A DNA stretch of 23,750 nt from an uncultured Bacilli bacterium (GTDB lineage: Bacteria > Bacillota_I > Bacilli_A > RF39 > UBA660), in contig CAKOLN010000015.1 of NCBI GenBank assembly GCA_934096075.1, positions 1 through 23,750 of the forward strand. Reading direction: 5' to 3'. Position numbers and translations under genes: made by a program. This document shows, one piece after another, positions 22,596-23,750 of the stretch (position 1 is the first letter of the stretch; each line of letters begins with the position of its first letter). The notes beneath the pieces were generated by a model that searched no databases, was not told where the DNA came from, and worked only from the letters and a program-made list of their open reading frames with translations.

Positions 22596-23750
22596 TTAGC
22601 ATCCGTTCTCTGTTTCTTGGATTGTATATGGTTTTTCGACCGTTCCATTACCTGTACCATATAGAGTACAGGATTTTAGAGAAATGGCAGGGCGAACAGC
22701 ACCCGCGCCGCGCATGCTGACGCTGTCCAAGCTTGCATAGCCGGGATACCAATACCACCCGACTGCATAGCTACCATACCAGTAGTCAGGCGACAAAGAC
22801 CACCAAGAACTTGATACTTGTGTTCCAGAACTATTGCTTATAAACCAAGCATATGGTGTACTCATACGTGCATACTTTGCTGTTCCCCCAGCAAAAACTA
22901 TTTCATCTGCTGTCATTAATGCTATTGGGTAATCTAGTTTCGCACTTGTATTTTCTACACTGAATGCATCTCTTATATCACTACAATTATATGTTGGTGT
23001 TTTATCTGTATTTAATCTTTTATATGATGCAAAATTAAATTGTGTATCCGATGCTGTATATGAACCTTTTGTTTCTTCACTTCTGTCATTACAATATACC
23101 GCACTTGTACTTAAGTATTTTGTATAATTTGTTAAGTTATTTTGATACCATGTGTCTATATATGTTTTTATTTTACTATTTATTGTATTATTTCTTATTG
23201 TATTTAGTGAAGTATCTTCTCCATATTTATAGCCTACATATTTTGGACTGTTACTATTTGTATTAAATTTACTTTCTCCTATATTTCCAGTAGTTGTATC
23301 GTGACTTGTTCCTACATAAAGTAATCTTATACTTCCATCATGGTTAGTTCTTATTATTCTCCAGTAAAATTCTCCAAATTTAACCCAGTTGTTTGTTGTA
23401 TTTCCAGCATAGTAGTATACATTAACTGGAGTACTAGTTATTCCTGTTATACTTTCTGTTGAAGTAAATATTGTTCCTGTTGTTGTTTCTGTAAATGGTG
23501 TACTAAAGTCATTCCTTGTACCTATTGTTGGATTATCTTTTAGTATTTGTGCTGCTAGTGTACCTGATTTGAATGGCCCATCTTCTTGTAGTGTTATTTC
23601 ACATGTTATATTTTTTCTTATGTTATTTATTGTTAGTGTATTATCTGTTAGTGTTCCTCCTGGACAATTTATTTCTGCCTCTTCTAATGTATATCCATCA
23701 TTTGGTGTTATTGTGAAAGTTGTATTTCCATTGAATGTTGTTGTTTTACT
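22596..23750 (-). CDS. 3' part of a surface-protein gene, likely DGR target
   Basis: The frame is open to the window edge, so the start is outside (at least 384 residues seen). An N-terminal visible stretch (NGYTLEEAEINCPGGTL-like) looks beta-rich. Then come VYYYAGNTTNNWVKFGEFYW, WRIIRTNHDGSIRLLYVG, CNDRSEET, ALMTADEIVFAGG and WWSLSPDYW, ending at AVRPAISLKSC and a short tail. Order and motifs match the gene at 8820-10526. The end has the VRPA motif often found where DGR variable regions meet their conserved 3' anchor in C-type-lectin-like folds. A short form from the ATG at 22916 would cut the domain, so it is not used. Ligand unknown. Confidence 0.8.
   Translation of the reverse strand, partial: SKTTTFNGNTTFTITPNDGYTLEEAEINCPGGTLTDNTLTINNIRKNITCEITLQEDGPFKSGTLAAQILKDNPTIGTRNDFSTPFTETTTGTIFTSTESITGITSTPVNVYYYAGNTTNNWVKFGEFYWRIIRTNHDGSIRLLYVGTSHDTTTGNIGESKFNTNSNSPKYVGYKYGEDTSLNTIRNNTINSKIKTYIDTWYQNNLTNYTKYLSTSAVYCNDRSEETKGSYTASDTQFNFASYKRLNTDKTPTYNCSDIRDAFSVENTSAKLDYPIALMTADEIVFAGGTAKYARMSTPYAWFISNSSGTQVSSSWWSLSPDYWYGSYAVGWYWYPGYASLDSVSMRGAGAVRPAISLKSCTLYGTGNGTVEKPYTIQETENGC
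22680..22805 (-). other. candidate DGR variable region
   Basis: By hand count over 22681-22800, G+C is 70 of 120 and coding-strand A only 16 of 120, against about 17% GC in a sampled 60-base block upstream (23161-23220). From TGG TGG to GCC, 15 of 40 codons end in C (gac, tac, agc, gtc, ccc, ggc, cgc), which is what random replacement of adenines in AAC codons would give; none is AAC itself. The segment ends at GCTGTTCGCCCTGCC, a plausible conserved homing anchor. The template and reverse transcriptase are not in the window. Confidence 0.65.

Overview
The window is very AT-rich, and essentially every gene reads on the minus strand, so gene order runs from high to low coordinates. Standard code is used (TGA is a stop in dnaE and several others; TGG is Trp). 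The set ComEC/ComEA, DnaB/DnaI primosome, YlbD/YlbE, Gram-positive-type ribosome binding sites, CCA-encoding tRNAs and near-consensus sigma-A promoters points to a low-GC Bacilli/Mollicutes-related bacterium. An uncultured gut lineage is likely (inference; no marker here fixes the taxon).

Layout from the high end. 22596-23750 is the 3' part of a surface-protein gene that runs off the window. Its last third holds a sharply bounded, GC-rich, adenine-poor segment (22680-22805) with the signature of a diversity-generating-retroelement (DGR) variable region. Downstream is a decayed second 3' cassette of the same family (22291-22530) that keeps a terminator. Then come dnaB-dnaI plus a 68-aa ORF, a 143-aa unknown gene with a consensus promoter, a tRNA pair (Ile2/Met CAU and Leu UAG) flanked by inverted tRNA scraps, and an orphan MvaI/BcnI-type restriction endonuclease. 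Next is an NrtR-like Nudix/winged-helix regulator with a palindromic operator filling the spacer of its own consensus promoter. A near-identical operator precedes the following tightly overlapping operon: two zinc-motif paralogues, a 217-aa unknown and an HD-CYTH fusion. After that come topA with two pilin-like/membrane small proteins, a structured leader and a second surface protein of the same family (8820-10526), radC-ylbD-ylbE, a type IV prepilin, dnaE, comEA-comEC, and two truncated DinD-like genes at the window edge.

How the parts fit. Replication and repair (dnaB, dnaI, dnaE, topA, radC), DNA uptake (comEA, comEC, prepilin) and envelope display (two surface proteins, pilin-like proteins) are interleaved. 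The least ordinary elements are the probable DGR target gene, the HD-CYTH fusion (a predicted dNTP triphosphohydrolase joined to a triphosphate-tunnel domain, which could consume the tripolyphosphate the HD domain would release), and the operator pair linking the Nudix regulator to that operon. No reverse transcriptase or template repeat lies in the window, so the DGR call rests on the target sequence alone.
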